Source: Burkholderiaceae bacterium (GTDB lineage: Bacteria > Pseudomonadota > Gammaproteobacteria > Burkholderiales > Burkholderiaceae_C). Taken from it: a stretch of 64,000 bases of DNA. The stretch spans positions 124,001-188,000 of the forward strand of contig JAUYTN010000042.1 of assembly GCA_030695205.1 (NCBI GenBank), in the 5' to 3' direction. A model generated the notes under the pieces. That model was not told where the DNA came from. It saw nothing but the letters and a program-made list of their open reading frames with translations, and did not search any database. This document shows positions 8,511 to 16,922 of this stretch, piece after piece (the first letter of the stretch is position 1; each line of letters starts with the position of its first letter). The position numbers and the translations under genes are program-made.

Positions 8511-9419
8511 TCAACGCCCGGCGGGTATTGGCCTGGGTACCTCGGTGCGGTTCAGTTTTTCCGAAGCCCACTGTTCCAGTTGCCGCTGGTCATGGGCGGC
8601 TTCGGCCTCTATCGAGTCTTGGGGCAATTGCTTCAGGCACTCGGCCATTTCTTCCGGGCTCAATGGCGGTTCGCGCTCCGGTTCGGCCTGCGCCTGCGCC
8701 GGGTCCGACTTTCCATCCCATGCAAACCGGTTGCCGTAACTGGGTGGGTCGGGCAGGCAGTCGTTCTTGTACACGGGCGGCACGTCGGCATCGAACGGCT
8801 GGAAGGAAATGGTCTTCTCGAAGATCAGCGGCTTGCCGTTGGGCGTAGGCGGCAGGGGCGGCATCTGCTGCACCGCCTGTCGGGCCAGTGCCTCGGCTTT
8901 GTCCGAAGTGCTCCACAGGGTGGTCAGGGCCACCAGGGTGCCATTCGGTGCGATTTCGATGCGAAAGCGCACCACGCCCTGGTCCGCCCCTTTATACGCG
9001 GTGCCCATCATGCTGCGCACCTGCTGGCCCCAGGTGTGGCGGTAGCGCTTGCTGTTTTTGAGGGTGTAGGTGGACGCCAGCGCCCAGTCTTCAGCCGTGG
9101 GAGCTGGGGGTGCCTCCTGAAAAGCACGCGGGCGGTCGTCGGCGGGCGGCGGCAGGGGCAAATCGGGCGGTGCCACTGGCACCAGGGGCTTGGGCGGTGG
9201 AGGTGAAGGTGGAGGAGAAGGAAGTGCCTCTGGCGGGGGCGGTGGTGGGAGCGGCACGTCCAGTGGTGGCACCTCGACCATCACGACGGGCTCGGCCGGT
9301 GGCTCGGACGGCGCGGGCGCACGCAACAGCGCATGGGTCAGCCCCCAGATAGCGCCCACATGCAGGCCCACCGACAACAGCAGCGCCAGCAGGTGTTTGC
9401 GCTCAGGCATTTTCAACAT
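8511..9419 (-). CDS. TonB-family energy transducer-like protein
   Basis: This 302-residue inner-membrane protein has one N-terminal membrane anchor (about residues 9-28), then a proline-rich periplasmic spacer (about 35-105). A C-terminal TonB-like domain follows (about 140-215; VRFRIEIAPNGTLVALTTLWSTSDKAEALARQAV). It would couple proton-motive force to an outer-membrane receptor. The C-terminal 70 residues after the TonB domain are acidic and not typical. No exbB/exbD or receptor gene is in the window. It is divergent from the ArsR-rhodanese gene, with only 38 bp between the starts, so the operator there may control both. Confidence 0.75.
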   Translation of the reverse strand: MLKMPERKHLLALLLSVGLHVGAIWGLTHALLRAPAPSEPPAEPVVMVEVPPLDVPLPPPPPPEALPSPPPSPPPPKPLVPVAPPDLPLPPPADDRPRAFQEAPPAPTAEDWALASTYTLKNSKRYRHTWGQQVRSMMGTAYKGADQGVVRFRIEIAPNGTLVALTTLWSTSDKAEALARQAVQQMPPLPPTPNGKPLIFEKTISFQPFDADVPPVYKNDCLPDPPSYGNRFAWDGKSDPAQAQAEPEREPPLSPEEMAECLKQLPQDSIEAEAAHDQRQLEQWASEKLNRTEVPRPIPAGR

Positions 9420-9431
9420 GTCTCTTTCTTT

Positions 9432-9451
9432 ATTCTAATTTTCGTTAGAAT
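9432..9451. promoter_or_regulatory. Palindromic operator for the ArsR-type regulator
   Basis: A perfect inverted repeat ATTCTAA-TTTTCG-TTAGAAT fills the 38-bp gap between the divergent tonB-like and arsR-rhodanese genes. An AT-rich 7-bp-arm palindrome directly before an ArsR-family start is a typical autoregulatory operator. Confidence 0.75.
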
Positions 9452-9457
9452 GTTAGC

Positions 9458-10129
9458 ATGGACAAACGCGCTCTCAAAGACCTGCTGTACGAACAAGTCG
9501 CTCGCATTGGCAAAGCCGTGTCCAGCCCCAAACGGCTGGAGATATTGGAACTGCTGGCCCAGGGCGAAAAAACCGTGGAGACGCTGACCACCGAGCTGTC
9601 CATCGACATCAAACTGACCAGCGCACACCTGAAGGCACTGAAAGAAGCGCGTCTGGTCTCGGCCAGACGCGAGGGCAAGTACATGGTGTACCAACTCTCC
9701 GGCCCCGACGTGGCAGGCCTGTGGGTCAAGCTGCGCGAAGTGGCGGAAGAGCATCTGCTGGAGCTGCGTCTGGCGTTGGACCAGATGGTGGCCGACCCTG
9801 CCAAGCTCACCACCCTGAACCGCCAAACCCTGATGGAGCATGCCCGCCTGGGCAATGTGGTGGTGATCGATGTGCGCCCGCCGGCCGAATACGCCGTGGG
9901 CCACTTGCCGTTTGCACGGTCCATGCCGGTGGACGAAATCGAACAACGACTGGCCGAGCTGCCCGCCGACAAAACCATCGTCGCGTACTGCCGTGGCCCG
10001 TTCTGCCTGTTTTCAGAAGAGGCTTTCCAGTTGCTGAACGCCCGTGGCTTTCGCGTAGCGAAGCTGCTGGATGGGGTGAGCGAATGGCAAGCGGCTGGGT
10101 TGCCGCTGGCGGCTGACATTTCTGAATGA
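9458..10129 (+). CDS. ArsR-family transcriptional regulator with C-terminal rhodanese domain
   Basis: This 223-residue fusion has a winged-helix ArsR domain at residues 10-100 (helix-turn-helix near ELSIDIKLTSAHLKALKEARLV). A rhodanese domain follows at about 125-218 with an active loop CRGPFC (Cys178, Cys183). Such fusions sense reactive sulfur species through the rhodanese cysteine. The downstream membrane hydroxylase-family gene and a periplasmic rhodanese form a plausible sulfur-response operon with it. The palindrome immediately upstream suggests autoregulation. Confidence 0.88.
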   Translation: MDKRALKDLLYEQVARIGKAVSSPKRLEILELLAQGEKTVETLTTELSIDIKLTSAHLKALKEARLVSARREGKYMVYQLSGPDVAGLWVKLREVAEEHLLELRLALDQMVADPAKLTTLNRQTLMEHARLGNVVVIDVRPPAEYAVGHLPFARSMPVDEIEQRLAELPADKTIVAYCRGPFCLFSEEAFQLLNARGFRVAKLLDGVSEWQAAGLPLAADISE

Positions 10130-10172
10130 AATTGGCCCCTACCGCTTTTCTGTATTGACTTTATAGCTATAC
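10129..10172 (-). repeat. Comamonadaceae-type AT-rich intergenic repeat, copy C
   Basis: The segment begins AAATTGGCCCCTACCGCTT and ends in TTATAGCTAT. It matches the reverse orientation of the other copies in this window, with GGCC...CGCTT...AGCT landmarks. It fills the gap between the arsR-rhodanese gene and the next gene. Confidence 0.6.
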
Positions 10173-10174
10173 CC

Positions 10175-11041
10175 ATGGACACACCAACCATCGCGGATTG
10201 GGTCAGCCAGCACGAAACGGCCGTGCGCCTGGGGGCTTTTGCGCTCACGTTTCTGGCCGTTGCATTGTGGGAACTGGCCGCACCACAACGTGAACTGACC
10301 CTGCCACGCGCCGTGCGCTGGCGCGCCAACCTGGGGCTGGTGCTGTTGAACACCGTGCTGCTGCGCGTGGTGTTTCCCACCGCCGCCGTGGGCGTGGCGG
10401 CAGTGGCCAGTGCGCAGGGCTGGGGCGTATTGAACGTGTGGCAGCCGCCCCTGTGGGCCGCCGTACTGCTGGCCGTGGTGGCCCTGGACTTTGTGGTGTG
10501 GCTGCAGCATGTGATGGTGCACGCCGTGCCCGCGTTGTGGCGACTGCACCGTGTGCACCACGCCGACCTCGACTACGACCTGACCACCGGTGCGCGTTTT
10601 CACCCGATGGAAATCGGGCTCTCGATGGGCATCAAGTTCGCAGCCATTGTGCTGCTGGGAGCGCCGGTACTGGCTGTGATGGTGTTTGAAGTGCTGCTCA
10701 GCAGCTGCGCCATGTTCAACCACGGCAACATCCGTCTGTCTGCCCGAGCGGACCGGGTGCTGCGGTGGTTCATGGTCACGCCCGACATGCACCGTGTGCA
10801 CCACTCGGTGGAAGACGATGAAAGCAACTGCAATTTCGGCTTCAACCTCACCTGGTGGGACCGCCTGCTGGGCACCTACCGCGAGCAGCCCCGCGCCGGG
10901 CAACAGGGCATGACCATTGGCATACGCGACCACGGCGACCCGCAGGAGGTGGCTCGCCTGGGCGGCATGCTGCGCCTGCCCTTTGTGGCAGCCAACGAAG
11001 GCTACGCCATCAACCGGCGAGACTGGACCCCACCACCCTGA
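10175..11041 (+). CDS. Sterol desaturase / fatty acid hydroxylase family protein
   Basis: This 288-residue multi-spanning membrane protein has the di-iron histidine boxes of the family: QHVMVH (His112, His116), HRVHH (His125-129), FHP (His143) and MHRVHH (His206-210). It would hydroxylate or desaturate a membrane lipid using O2; the substrate cannot be told. It sits between two rhodanese-containing genes in one orientation, suggesting a lipid change linked to sulfur stress. Confidence 0.85.
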   Translation: MDTPTIADWVSQHETAVRLGAFALTFLAVALWELAAPQRELTLPRAVRWRANLGLVLLNTVLLRVVFPTAAVGVAAVASAQGWGVLNVWQPPLWAAVLLAVVALDFVVWLQHVMVHAVPALWRLHRVHHADLDYDLTTGARFHPMEIGLSMGIKFAAIVLLGAPVLAVMVFEVLLSSCAMFNHGNIRLSARADRVLRWFMVTPDMHRVHHSVEDDESNCNFGFNLTWWDRLLGTYREQPRAGQQGMTIGIRDHGDPQEVARLGGMLRLPFVAANEGYAINRRDWTPPP

Positions 11042-11121
11042 CCACGTCACACCGGGTTGAACCGGATGCACAAAACATTGATGCGTGCTTATATTTACAT
11101 ACTCAACACAGAAAGATTGCC

Positions 11122-11580
11122 ATGTTCAAACGACTGCTGACCATCACCGCCCTGGCCGCCGCCACCGCATTTGCCCCTGCCGCCTGGGCCAACAAGGCCG
11201 TTGTCATCGACGAGATGGAGGGCTACCTGGAATTTGTGGACTACGGCGGCGGCGTGATATTTGCCGAGCAGATTCCGGCCGACGAGTGGAAAAAGATGGT
11301 CATCATCGACGCACGCGATGCAGGCCAGTTTGCCAAAGGCCACATCCCCGGTGCCATCAACATGGACTGGCGCCAGATTCTGGCCAAACGCAACACCATC
11401 CCCAAAGACAAACCGGTGCTCGTGTACTGCAACACCGGCAGCCTGTCGGCCCAGGCCGGGTTTGCCATGCGTGTGGCGGGTTGGGACAACCTGCGCATCC
11501 TGCAAGGCGGCATGGAAGAGTGGAAGGCCAAAGGCGGATTCGACGCTGCCGCCAAGGTCACGGCACCTGCCAAGCATTGA
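11122..11580 (+). CDS. Periplasmic rhodanese-like protein
   Basis: This is a 152-residue exported sulfurtransferase-type protein. The signal peptide covers residues 1-23 (cleavage after AWA). A single rhodanese domain follows, with active-site Cys103 in CNTGSLS and the usual DAR and GHIPGAIN blocks. I chose the ATG at 11122 because the signal peptide starts there and GAAAG precedes it. It is the third gene of the arsR-rhodanese/hydroxylase/rhodanese set and would act on sulfane sulfur or thiosulfate in the periplasm. Confidence 0.85.
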   Translation: MFKRLLTITALAAATAFAPAAWANKAVVIDEMEGYLEFVDYGGGVIFAEQIPADEWKKMVIIDARDAGQFAKGHIPGAINMDWRQILAKRNTIPKDKPVLVYCNTGSLSAQAGFAMRVAGWDNLRILQGGMEEWKAKGGFDAAAKVTAPAKH

Positions 11581-11658
11581 TTATTTTGTAGCGGTCAAAC
11601 CAATAATTTCAAGCTTCAGGCACACATTTGGTCTTAACTATCACGGCACACGATCCAC

Positions 11659-12711
11659 TCAGTGCGTGTGGCCGTGGTGTATGTCGGGCACATGGGCATG
11701 TGTGTGAGTCAGCGGGTCGTGGCGGTGCCAATGGCTGTGCGGCCCTGAGGGCATGGAGGTGTGGCTGTGGGTGTGGTCCCCGTCGTCGTGGCGGTGGGCA
11801 TGTTCGTGCTCCAGCCACTCATGCCCGTGTTCGTGGGCGTGCGATTCCGCCAGATGCAACAGCACACCCATCAGCATCAGCAAGCCGCCCAGGGCCAGGT
11901 AGGGTGACACCGTCCTTTCGCCGAGTGCGAAGGCTGCCACTGCACCAATGAACGGTGCAAACGCGAACACCGACCCCGTGCGTGCCGCACCGAACGCGCG
12001 CTGTGCCAGCAAGTAAAACCGCAAACTCAGCCCGTAGCCGGACGCACCGATCAGCAGCAACATGACCATCGGCAACTCTGCGGGCAGGGGCTCCGCACGC
12101 CACCAGGCCAGTAGCCCGGTGGCCGACAACCCCAGCACCGCCTTGACCAGCACCACCTGCCCTGGGTCACGGTCAGCCACACCTTTGGAGAGCGTGTTGT
12201 CAATGCCCCAGGCCACTGTGGCCGCCGTCACAGCCAACAGTCCCATCAGTTGAACACCACCCTGAAACGCCTGATCCAGCGCCAGGACCACGCCGCCCAC
12301 CAGCAGGGTGCCCATGGCCAGCACCACGCGCTTGTCGACGGTCTCGCCGTACAGCCGCCAGGCCAGCAGCGCGGTGACCACGGCTTCCAGCGTGAGCATC
12401 AGCGAGGCCGACACACCGCTGGTGCGCTGCAAGCCCCAGACCAGCGCCACGGGCCCAATGACTGCGCCGAACAATGCCATGGCCAGCAGCCGCCGGGCAT
12501 CGCCAGGCTGCAACTGCGCCTCGCGATCTTTGGGTTTGCGCAAAAAAACCGCAATGAGTGCGGCACCTGCGTACAACAATGCAGCCGTGGTGAACGGCCC
12601 CACACCTTGGCCCCATGCCTGGACAAACGGTGTGCTCAGGCCAAACAAAGCGGCGGCCAGCAAAGCCAGCACACCGCCCCTGACCACAGGGTTCAACCGC
12701 CCGTGGCTCAC
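11659..12711 (-). CDS. DMT (EamA) family transporter with a histidine-rich C-terminal tail
   Basis: This 350-residue protein has ten predicted membrane segments in two EamA halves (about residues 10-145 and 155-290). A cytoplasmic or periplasmic tail of about 60 residues follows, extremely rich in His with Asp/Glu (HEHGHEWLEHEHAH, THSHTSMPSGPHSHWHRH). The tail suggests binding of Ni, Co, Zn or Cu and turns a general drug/metabolite exporter fold into a probable metal transporter. It starts 3 bp after the DUF6488 gene and is the last gene of the minus-strand metal cluster. Confidence 0.85.
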   Translation of the reverse strand: MSHGRLNPVVRGGVLALLAAALFGLSTPFVQAWGQGVGPFTTAALLYAGAALIAVFLRKPKDREAQLQPGDARRLLAMALFGAVIGPVALVWGLQRTSGVSASLMLTLEAVVTALLAWRLYGETVDKRVVLAMGTLLVGGVVLALDQAFQGGVQLMGLLAVTAATVAWGIDNTLSKGVADRDPGQVVLVKAVLGLSATGLLAWWRAEPLPAELPMVMLLLIGASGYGLSLRFYLLAQRAFGAARTGSVFAFAPFIGAVAAFALGERTVSPYLALGGLLMLMGVLLHLAESHAHEHGHEWLEHEHAHRHDDGDHTHSHTSMPSGPHSHWHRHDPLTHTHAHVPDIHHGHTH

Positions 12712-12714
12712 CGC

Positions 12715-13065
12715 TTACTGGCCAGTGAAGTTGGCCGCAATGAAGTTGCCGCTGTGCGAGAAAAAGATGAACAGCGTTTGCTTCGTTTTGTCGGCCACTG
12801 CTGGGTTGCTGTAGCGCACCTTCCACTCTTTGCCCTTTTTGCCATCGACCAGCTCGATGGGTTCTTGCCGGGCCGATGTCCACGATGCGTCGAGCTTGCC
12901 GCCTTTGACGAGCGTTGCCCGGCGCTGCTCGGCGCAGTCTTTGACCATGCCTTCAGTCGCAGGCTTGCTGCCATGGAAGTGGCAACTGCCGCCTTCACCA
13001 GCCATAGCTTGAGGTGCGAACACCAGCGTGGAGACGAGTGCAGACATAGCGATCAGGTTTTTCAT
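12715..13065 (-). CDS. Secreted DUF6488 family protein
   Basis: This is a 116-residue exported protein with a signal peptide (1-22, cleavage after AMA). The mature part begins GEGGSCHFHG with a possible metal-binding Cys-His-His cluster, followed by a PepSY-like small beta fold. Function is unknown. It is sandwiched between the HupE/UreJ and His-tailed DMT genes, so a periplasmic metal-binding or chaperone role is an inference from context. Confidence 0.7.
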   Translation of the reverse strand: MKNLIAMSALVSTLVFAPQAMAGEGGSCHFHGSKPATEGMVKDCAEQRRATLVKGGKLDASWTSARQEPIELVDGKKGKEWKVRYSNPAVADKTKQTLFIFFSHSGNFIAANFTGQ

Positions 13066-13113
13066 GAGAGTTCCTTGAATTGGGAAAGTGAACGCAGGGT
13101 GAGGGAATTGGAA

Positions 13114-13911
13114 TCAGAGGCCGCTGCGGCTGGCGTCCTCGGTCTTCTCGACATCGAGGTCTTCGTGCGCATGGCGGTGCTCGGCTGCGGGAAAGCGGAA
13201 GTCATCCGGGTGGCTGTCGTGCTGGTAGCCGTGCAGTTGCACGAACAGCAGGTAAAAGCCCGCATAGAACAGCCCCAGATTGGCCGCGTAGCTGAACCGC
13301 TTGAACGACGGCCTGTGGCGCCACAGCGCCAGCGCGCCCACCATGACGGTCAGTGCAGCAATCTGCCCAATTTCCACACCCACGTTAAAGCTCAGGATGC
13401 GCCACAGCATGGCCACCGGGTCGTCACCCAGCGGCAGTTGCTGCAAACGGGTGGAGAGGCCAAAACCGTGCAACAGCCCAAACCCAAATACGGCCCCCAA
13501 CAGGCTGGGGGACGCCACCTGGAAGTACTTCTGAAAGCCGCCGTTGTTGTCAAAGGCTTTGTACATCACGCTCAGCGCGATGATGGCGTCCACCAGGTAG
13601 TAGTTCCAGGTGATCTTGTAGTAGGTGGCAAAGATCAGGGTAATGCAGTGGCCGATGGTGAAGACGGTCACAAACTTCGCCACGTCCTTGAACGTGGTTA
13701 GGAAGAACACCACCCCGAACAAAAACAGCAGGTGGTCATAGCCCGTGAGCATGTGGCTGGCACCTAGCCCGATGTAGTGGATGTAGCCCGCCTCCAGCAT
13801 GCGGATGCGGTCTTCCTCTGAAATACCGTGGGCAAACGCAATGACCGGCAACGCACCAACAAGAATCGCCAGCGCAAACGCTCGGTAACGCGAAAAATCA
13901 AAATTTGTCAT
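13114..13911 (-). CDS. HupE/UreJ family membrane protein
   Basis: This 265-residue protein has a signal-like N-terminus (residues 1-28, ending FAHG) and about seven membrane segments. Conserved metal-binding motifs include HMLTGYDHLLFLFGV (His-x6-His, about 53-60), GHCITL and GFGLLHGFGLS. The C-terminal tail is His/Asp-rich (AEHRHAHEDLD). HupE/UreJ proteins move nickel or cobalt. I chose ATG 13911 over an open extension to 14037 because it gives a proper signal peptide. It leads the operon hupE-DUF6488-DMT. Confidence 0.85.
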   Translation of the reverse strand: MTNFDFSRYRAFALAILVGALPVIAFAHGISEEDRIRMLEAGYIHYIGLGASHMLTGYDHLLFLFGVVFFLTTFKDVAKFVTVFTIGHCITLIFATYYKITWNYYLVDAIIALSVMYKAFDNNGGFQKYFQVASPSLLGAVFGFGLLHGFGLSTRLQQLPLGDDPVAMLWRILSFNVGVEIGQIAALTVMVGALALWRHRPSFKRFSYAANLGLFYAGFYLLFVQLHGYQHDSHPDDFRFPAAEHRHAHEDLDVEKTEDASRSGL

Positions 13912-14059
13912 GTGATGACCTGAGCAATGGGTGAATGAATGGACAGGGGCTCGAAAACCCGCCTGTCTGGACGTGGCAGACAGGAAACCCCAAGGGACCA
14001 GCCCGAGGGAAACGAGCGAACCGCGTGCATGGCGCACGGGTGCCCGTCAACAAAAAAAC

Positions 14060-14407
14060 TCAGGCTGCGGCTTGTGGGGGGCGCAACAACCCATCCAGGC
14101 ACACCGACGGCGGCCAGCACACCAAGGTGGGTGGCAACGACGCGGTCATTGGTAGCAGCGACGGGGCTTTGTCAGCGGCCAGGCCAACGGGTTGGCTGCC
14201 ACCATCTGCATGAAAGTGCGCTGCCTCGGTGCCCACGTCTTGTACGTGGATACTTTCATCGTGGTGGTGGTGGTCAACCACCTCTTCGTGCATCACCAGG
14301 TGGGCAAGCCGTTGGGCCTGCTCCTGCACGGTGAAAGGCACCACCCACGACAACGCCTGCCAGAACATCACGGCGATGAGGATGAGGGCTTGGTGGCGAA
14401 ACGGCAT
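14060..14407 (-). CDS. CzcI-like cation-efflux accessory protein
   Basis: This is a small 115-residue protein read from ATG 14407. It has an N-terminal hydrophobic segment with the MFWQALSWVVP block, a histidine cluster DHHHHDESIHVQD and further His residues (AHFHADGG). It ends in a proline-rich segment PPSVCLDGLLRPPQ. This pattern is what I know from CzcI-like and related proteins in beta-proteobacterial metal-resistance operons. It would be periplasmic or membrane-anchored and bind divalent cations. It is divergent from chrB. Confidence 0.6.
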   Translation of the reverse strand: MPFRHQALILIAVMFWQALSWVVPFTVQEQAQRLAHLVMHEEVVDHHHHDESIHVQDVGTEAAHFHADGGSQPVGLAADKAPSLLPMTASLPPTLVCWPPSVCLDGLLRPPQAAA

Positions 14408-14491
14408 GAAACAAGTATAGGCAAACGCCCACCACTCACCCAACCATTCACCCGGCGTGGCGATAGCCCACAACAACTTTTCAATACATAC

Positions 14492-14507
14492 TCTACATAC
14501 CAGTAGA
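14492..14507. promoter_or_regulatory. Inverted repeat in the chrBA promoter, candidate ChrB operator
   Basis: TCTAC-ATACCA-GTAGA is a 5-bp-arm palindrome 9 bp before the chrB start. It is embedded in an AT-rich stretch with a direct repeat ACATAC. ChrB-type proteins repress their own operons and bind palindromes close to the start. The position would block RNA polymerase. Confidence 0.5.
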
Positions 14508-14516
14508 ATAATTGTC

Positions 14517-15476
14517 ATGAACAACTGGTTGTTGCTGGTCACCACCCTTCCTACCGAAAACGCCACGGTGCGCCAGCGCGCCTGGCGGGCACTCAAGTCC
14601 TCAGGGGCAGCGGTGCTGCGTGACGGGGTGTACCTGATGCCCGAGCGTGAAGCCTGCACGGCAGCCTTGGCAGCGGTGGCCAACGAAGTGCGCGAAGGTG
14701 GCGGCACCGCCTGGGTCATGCGCACAGAAGCACCCGATGGCCTGGACCCAGTGGCTCTGTTTGACCGCAGCGGCGACCACGCCAGCTTGCTTGCCGAGTT
14801 GATGCAGGCCCACGCTGAGCTGTCAGCCCACAACCTGGCCGACACCACCAAGCTCGCGCGCAAGCTGCGAAAAGCATTTGGGGCGCTGGTGGACATCGAC
14901 TTTTTCCCAGACGAAGCCCAGCGCCAAACCCAGGCCGCGTTACAGCGTCTGGAGCTGGCACTGGCCCGCACCCTGTCGCCAGACGAACCACACGACGCCA
15001 ATGGCAATGCCGCTGACATCACCCCTCGCAACCCGGCTGATTTTTCGGGTTGCGTGTGGGCGACACGTCGGCGTCCCTGGGTGGACAGGTTGGCCTGCGC
15101 GTGGCTGATTCGCCGCTTCATCGACCCGCAGGCCCAACTGCTGTGGCTGGACAGCGTGGCCGATTGCCCGGCGGGCGCATTGGGTTTTGACTTTGACGGT
15201 GCCACCTTCAGCCACACGGCAGGCCTGGTGTCGTTCGAGGTGATGGTGGCCAGCTTTGGCTTGAGCCCGAGTCCGTTAAGCCCCCTCGCCCGCTTGGGGC
15301 AGCTGGTCCACCACCTCGATGCGGGTGGCGTGCAGCCTCCCGAAGCGGCTGGTGTGGAGGCCGTCCTGGCGGGGCTACGGAGCGCCATTGCTGACGACGA
15401 TGACTTGCTGGCCAGCGCGTGTGGTGTGTTCGACGGCCTGCTGTCCAGCTTCAGCCTTCAGGGGAAAACCGTATGA
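14517..15476 (+). CDS. chrB: Chromate resistance regulator ChrB
   Basis: This 319-residue cytoplasmic protein has an N-terminal ChrB-N domain (about 1-150; RQRAWRALKSSGAAVLRDGVYLMP). A C-terminal ChrB domain follows (about 165-310; WATRRRPWVDRLACAWLIRRFIDP). In characterised systems it senses chromate and represses the chr operon. I chose ATG 14517 because homology starts there; the frame is open 20 codons upstream. Its stop overlaps the chrA start by 4 bp (ATGA). Confidence 0.92.
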   Translation: MNNWLLLVTTLPTENATVRQRAWRALKSSGAAVLRDGVYLMPEREACTAALAAVANEVREGGGTAWVMRTEAPDGLDPVALFDRSGDHASLLAELMQAHAELSAHNLADTTKLARKLRKAFGALVDIDFFPDEAQRQTQAALQRLELALARTLSPDEPHDANGNAADITPRNPADFSGCVWATRRRPWVDRLACAWLIRRFIDPQAQLLWLDSVADCPAGALGFDFDGATFSHTAGLVSFEVMVASFGLSPSPLSPLARLGQLVHHLDAGGVQPPEAAGVEAVLAGLRSAIADDDDLLASACGVFDGLLSSFSLQGKTV

Positions 15477-16840
15477 GCCAGCCCACCCACTCACCCGACG
15501 CACGGGTGCCACCGTCGCCTGCGCCTGTCAGCTTCTGGCAGGCATTCGTGTTTTGGCTCAAGCTGGGTTTCATCAGTTTTGGTGGGCCAGCAGGGCAAAT
15601 TGCACTGATGCACAGGGAACTGGTCGACAACCGCCGCTGGATTTCCGAACAGCGTTTTTTGCACGCGCTGAACTACTGCATGGTGCTGCCCGGCCCTGAG
15701 GCCCAGCAACTGGCCACCTACATTGGCTGGCTGATGCACCGCACCTGGGGAGGTGTGGTGGCGGGTGTGCTGTTTGTGCTGCCCTCGCTGTTCATTCTGG
15801 TGGGGCTGTCGTGGGTGTACCTGGCGTTTGGCGATACGCCGCTGGTGGCCGGGCTGTTTTACGGCATCAAGCCTGCGGTCACGGCCATCGTGTTGCAAGC
15901 GGCGCACCGCATCGGCAGCAGGACGCTGCGCAGTCCTGGCCTGTGGGCGCTGGCGCTGGCTTCGTTGGTGGCCATTGGCCTGTTCAACGTGCCGTTTCCG
16001 GCCATCGTGGCAGTGGCAGCGCTGGTGGGTTATGCGTGGGGCAGGTGGGAACCCGGTGCGTTCAAGGCGGGTGGTGGGCACGCGGCATCGGGCCAACGCT
16101 TGGGGCCAGCGCTGATTGACGATGACACGCCCACGCCCGAGCACACCCGCTTTTGGTGGTCGCGCTTGGGCCTGGTGGCGGTGGTGGGTGCCTTGCTGTG
16201 GCTGGTGCCCATGGGTGTGCTGGTGGCCACCGTGGGCTGGGGCCACACGTTCGTCCAATTGGGCTGGTTCTTCTCGAAAGCCGCGCTGCTGACGTTTGGC
16301 GGGGCCTATGCCGTACTGCCCTACGTGTACCAGGGCGCGGTGGAGCAGTTTGGGTGGCTCACGGCCACGCAAATGATCGACGGCCTGGCCCTGGGCGAAA
16401 CCACACCCGGCCCGCTCATCATGGTGGTGGCGTTTGTGGGGTATGTGGGAGGCCACACCCAGGCCCTGCTGGGGCCAGACGCTGTGTTTTGGGCGGGTGC
16501 CCTGGCGGCCACGCTGGTGACGTGGTTCACGTTTTTGCCGTCGTTCATTTTCATTTTGGCCGGTGGGCCGCTGGTGGAGTCCACCCACGGCAACGTCCAC
16601 TTCACCGCGCCACTGACGGCCATCACGGCAGCGGTGGTGGGCGTGATTGCCAGCCTGGCGCTGTTTTTTGCGTACCACGTGTGGTGGCCGCAAGGCTTTG
16701 AAGGACGGTTTGACTGGGTAGCTGCGCTGATGGCGGTAGCCGCTGCCGTGGCACTCATTCGCTTCAAGCGCGGCGTGGTGCAGGTGATTGCGGTCTGTGC
16801 GGTGGTGGGTTTGCTGGTTTCCCTGGTTCGCATGCCCTGA
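15473..16840 (+). CDS. chrA: Chromate transporter ChrA (long-chain CHR family)
   Basis: This 455-residue inner-membrane protein exports chromate. It contains two homologous halves, each with a signature: WLKLGFISFGGPAGQIALMH (about residue 24) and FFSKAALLTFGGAYAVLPYV (about residue 265). That makes it the full two-domain form. It is translationally coupled to chrB. The linker between the halves is charged (about 205-228). Confidence 0.95.
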   Translation: MSQPTHSPDARVPPSPAPVSFWQAFVFWLKLGFISFGGPAGQIALMHRELVDNRRWISEQRFLHALNYCMVLPGPEAQQLATYIGWLMHRTWGGVVAGVLFVLPSLFILVGLSWVYLAFGDTPLVAGLFYGIKPAVTAIVLQAAHRIGSRTLRSPGLWALALASLVAIGLFNVPFPAIVAVAALVGYAWGRWEPGAFKAGGGHAASGQRLGPALIDDDTPTPEHTRFWWSRLGLVAVVGALLWLVPMGVLVATVGWGHTFVQLGWFFSKAALLTFGGAYAVLPYVYQGAVEQFGWLTATQMIDGLALGETTPGPLIMVVAFVGYVGGHTQALLGPDAVFWAGALAATLVTWFTFLPSFIFILAGGPLVESTHGNVHFTAPLTAITAAVVGVIASLALFFAYHVWWPQGFEGRFDWVAALMAVAAAVALIRFKRGVVQVIAVCAVVGLLVSLVRMP

Positions 16841-16857
16841 ATCGCGCGCTGTTCTTT

Positions 16858-16912
16858 AAAAGAATAGCTGTCAACCCAATTAAATCAAGCGCTGAAAGCC
16901 AATTTCTCATGA
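16858..16912 (+). repeat. Comamonadaceae-type AT-rich intergenic repeat, copy D
   Basis: The segment AAAAGAATAGCTGTCAACCC continues through AATCAAGCGCTGAAAGCCAA. It shares the AGCTG...AAGCGCT...GCC landmarks with the other copies. It lies between the convergent chrA and YHS genes and may also serve as a transcription end point. Confidence 0.6.
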
Positions 16913-16922
16913 AATTTCAATC

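Noticed and set aside
14408..15388. Extension of the CzcI-like frame upstream on the minus strand to 442 codons
   Set aside because: The extra part is antisense to chrB and shows no homology, whereas ATG 14407 gives a normal N-terminal hydrophobic segment.
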